6,523 bases of DNA from an uncultured Kineosporia sp. (lineage in GTDB: Bacteria > Actinomycetota > Actinomycetes > Actinomycetales > Kineosporiaceae), in NCBI GenBank assembly GCA_937859855.1, contig CALMAR010000324.1:256-6778 (forward strand). The letters run 5' to 3'. The position numbers and the translations under genes were made by a program. How positions within the stretch are numbered: position 1 is the first letter of the stretch; the number at the start of each line of letters is the position of its first letter. Positions 5,107 to 6,523 of this stretch are shown here, piece by piece. Under the pieces are notes generated by a model. The model searched no databases. It saw only the letters and a program-made list of their open reading frames with translations, and was not told the origin of the DNA.

Positions 5107-6054
5107 ATGACGACACCCACCGCCACCCCACCCACCGCCCCACCGACCACTGCGAGTCGCATCATGAGTTCCGTGCACGAGGCCACCCTGCACCTGACCG
5201 CGAGCCGACCCTTCGACTGGCGGCAGTCGCTGGACTTCCTCGCCCGGTTCCCCGCCACCCGCGGCGAGCAGATCATCGACGAGGGCCGGCTGGTCAAGGC
5301 CTGGCGGATGTCGGGGCACACCCTGGCCACGCGGATCAGCGCCGGTGGCGACGGGGTCGAGGTCGAGGTCAGCTCGCCGCACCCGGTGGGCGCCGTGTTG
5401 CGCGAGTCGATCGCCGACCGGCTCCGCTTCTACCTCTCGCTGAGCGACGACCTGTCACCCCTGACGGTTCGGCCAGACCCCTACTTCGCCGCGGTGGAGC
5501 GGCGCCTGCACGGGTACCACCAGGTCAAGTTCCCGACGCCCGTCGAGCACATCGTCTGGGCGGTGCTCTCCCAGCGCACCCCGCTGGCGGTGGCCCAAGC
5601 GTCCAAGCATCGGCTGGCGACCTCGGTGAACCCTCCGCTGCGAGCATTCGGGCACGACCTCCAGCCGTTCCCCTCGCTCGGCGAACTGGTCCGGGTTCCC
5701 GAGGGTGAGCTTGCCGAGCACGTCCGCAACCAGCGCAAGGCCTCCTACCTGCACCGGACCCTGCGCCTGCTGACCGAGGTCGACGAGTCGTTCCTGCGCA
5801 CGGCGCCCTACGAGGAGGTCGAGCGGTTCCTCCTCTCCCTGCCCGGGATCGGGCCCTGGTCAGCCAATTTCGTGCTGATCCGCGGTCTGGGCCGGATGGA
5901 CCGGGCACCCGGCGACGCCGAGCTGCTGCGGGCCGCGGAGGCGGTGTACGGCCACCCCGTCGACGCCGACGAGCTGGCCTCGCTGGCCGATCGCTACGCA
6001 CCGGTCCAGGGCTACTGGGCGCACTACCTCCGGGCCGGCGGTGTCCAGGCGTAG
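5107..6054 (+). CDS. AlkA-type DNA-3-methyladenine glycosylase II (HhH-GPD family)
   Basis: This 315-residue protein removes alkylated bases such as 3-methyladenine from DNA, starting base excision repair. The N-terminal half (~24-120) matches the AlkA-specific beta domain region (FDWRQSLDFLARFP, 36-49). The HhH-GPD domain covers ~125-300. It includes VWAVLSQRTPLAVAQ (150-164), in place of the usual Q-Q-containing helix, and the helix-hairpin-helix LPGIGPWSANFVLIRG (245-260). The catalytic Asp is probably Asp270 in RAPGDAEL, aligned to the second Asp of the E. coli AlkA PDD motif. There is no Cys cluster for an iron-sulfur site, as expected for AlkA rather than Nth/MutY. The ATG at 5107 has AAGGAGG (5096-5102) upstream, though at short spacing. 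It adds a Thr/Pro-rich leader (residues 2-16) absent from most relatives; Met20 is an alternative start without a ribosome binding site. No Ada domain is fused. The gene diverges from the SOS-box gene and ends 10 bases from a convergent gene. Confidence 0.85.
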   Translation: MTTPTATPPTAPPTTASRIMSSVHEATLHLTASRPFDWRQSLDFLARFPATRGEQIIDEGRLVKAWRMSGHTLATRISAGGDGVEVEVSSPHPVGAVLRESIADRLRFYLSLSDDLSPLTVRPDPYFAAVERRLHGYHQVKFPTPVEHIVWAVLSQRTPLAVAQASKHRLATSVNPPLRAFGHDLQPFPSLGELVRVPEGELAEHVRNQRKASYLHRTLRLLTEVDESFLRTAPYEEVERFLLSLPGIGPWSANFVLIRGLGRMDRAPGDAELLRAAEAVYGHPVDADELASLADRYAPVQGYWAHYLRAGGVQA

Positions 6055-6076
6055 CCGGCCCTGGTCACCCGGCCGG
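6055..6076. terminator. Short GC hairpin between two convergent genes, possible bidirectional terminator
   Basis: CCGGCC (6055-6060) and GGCCGG (6071-6076) are inverted repeats around a 10-base loop. They begin directly after the glycosylase stop codon and overlap the stop of the convergent gene. There is no U-tract. The location is right for a shared transcription end, but the stem is short and GC-rich DNA makes such repeats common. Confidence 0.3.
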
Positions 6077-6471
6077 GGTGAGGGTCCGCCATGCCCGGAG
6101 GAGTTCCGGCCCGTACCTGTACCCGTGCCCGACCGGGGTGGTGTCGGCCGCGATCACGTCAGCGGTCACCCGCCAGAACGAGACCACCGGCAGCCAGGAA
6201 TGGCGCCAGGCAGGGGCCGGGCGGATGAGCAGGGCCGGCGTCCAGGCAGGGACCGGATCGTCCCGGTGGACGACGGACAGCACCCTCCCCGCATGAGGGT
6301 CGTCGCGGGTCAGCGCAGCCACGGCCCGGGCCGCCGCCGGCTGCTGCGAACCGACAGCGCGGGCCCAGCCCACCCCCCGACGGTGACCGCCACCAGCAAC
6401 CCCGCCACGACGGCCAAGGCCGCCGCCCACCACACCGGCAGCTCGCGCACCGGTCCCCTCGTCCCGTCCAT
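6065..6471 (-). pseudogene. Small single-pass membrane protein gene interrupted by an apparent one-base frameshift
   Basis: An ATG at 6471 has a clear ribosome binding site (GGAGGT, 6486-6481, 9-base spacing) and begins a frame encoding a charged start and one strong hydrophobic helix (about residues 12-33). That frame stops early, at 6310, after 53 residues with an unnatural Arg-rich tail. The frame shifted by -1 is open to 6065 and looks coding: varied composition, G/C third positions and a tryptophan-containing segment (PAWRHSWLPVVSFWRV). The whole span is 407 bases; one added base near the six-G run (6373-6378 on the plus strand as C6) would give a continuous 135-residue protein with an N-terminal membrane anchor and an external domain. 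The family is not recognised. Explanations are a sequencing error, a real disabling mutation, or programmed frameshifting. A start at GTG 6433 in the second frame is possible, but it lacks a ribosome binding site and loses the helix. Confidence 0.55.
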
Positions 6472-6523
6472 CGCAGCCGCACCTCCGACCTGGCCGTCCG
6501 GTCCGTCCGGCGGCGAGGTGCGG

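Noticed and set aside
4976..5143. N-terminal extension of the 90-residue protein
   Set aside because: It passes through the ribosome binding site and the SOS box and overlaps the start of the divergent glycosylase gene.

Overview
The window is very GC-rich, and its coding frames strongly prefer G or C in third codon positions. It carries an XRE regulator with a DUF5753 domain, which is typical of Actinomycetota and common in Pseudonocardiales and Streptomycetales. I therefore read it as chromosomal DNA of a high-GC actinobacterium, probably a Pseudonocardia-like genus, though the genus is only a guess. I see no insertion sequence, CRISPR array, tRNA or rRNA.

Layout, left to right. Bases 1-141 (minus strand) are the N-terminus of a gene running off the window, resembling a PlsB-type glycerol-3-phosphate acyltransferase. 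It diverges from a NUDIX hydrolase (243-701, plus), which looks leaderless. The NUDIX gene converges, with a 15-base overlap, on an XRE/DUF5753 regulator (687-1577, minus). A 342-base gap follows, holding a small palindrome near the regulator start and a perfect 14-bp stem-loop at 1753-1799. Next come minus-strand genes: a spermidine-synthase-like protein (1920-2798), a two-helix membrane protein (2972-3226) and a PiT-family phosphate transporter (3237-4394). The last two clearly form a translationally linked pair. Upstream of the transporter are five 11-base GTTC-type direct-repeat units in two clusters on opposite strands, matching the format of actinobacterial PhoP (PHO box) sites.

Further right is a 90-residue protein of unknown function (4703-4975, minus). 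A textbook actinobacterial LexA/SOS box lies just upstream of it, in the region it shares with a divergent AlkA-type 3-methyladenine DNA glycosylase (5107-6054, plus). The glycosylase converges on a small membrane-protein gene (6065-6471, minus) that can be read only with a one-base frameshift near a run of six G.

Two regulatory stories stand out: phosphate-responsive control of pit and its small membrane partner, and SOS control of an unrecognised small gene paired with a DNA-repair glycosylase. The rest looks like ordinary actinobacterial chromosome. I found no convincing evidence of a wholly new multi-gene system.
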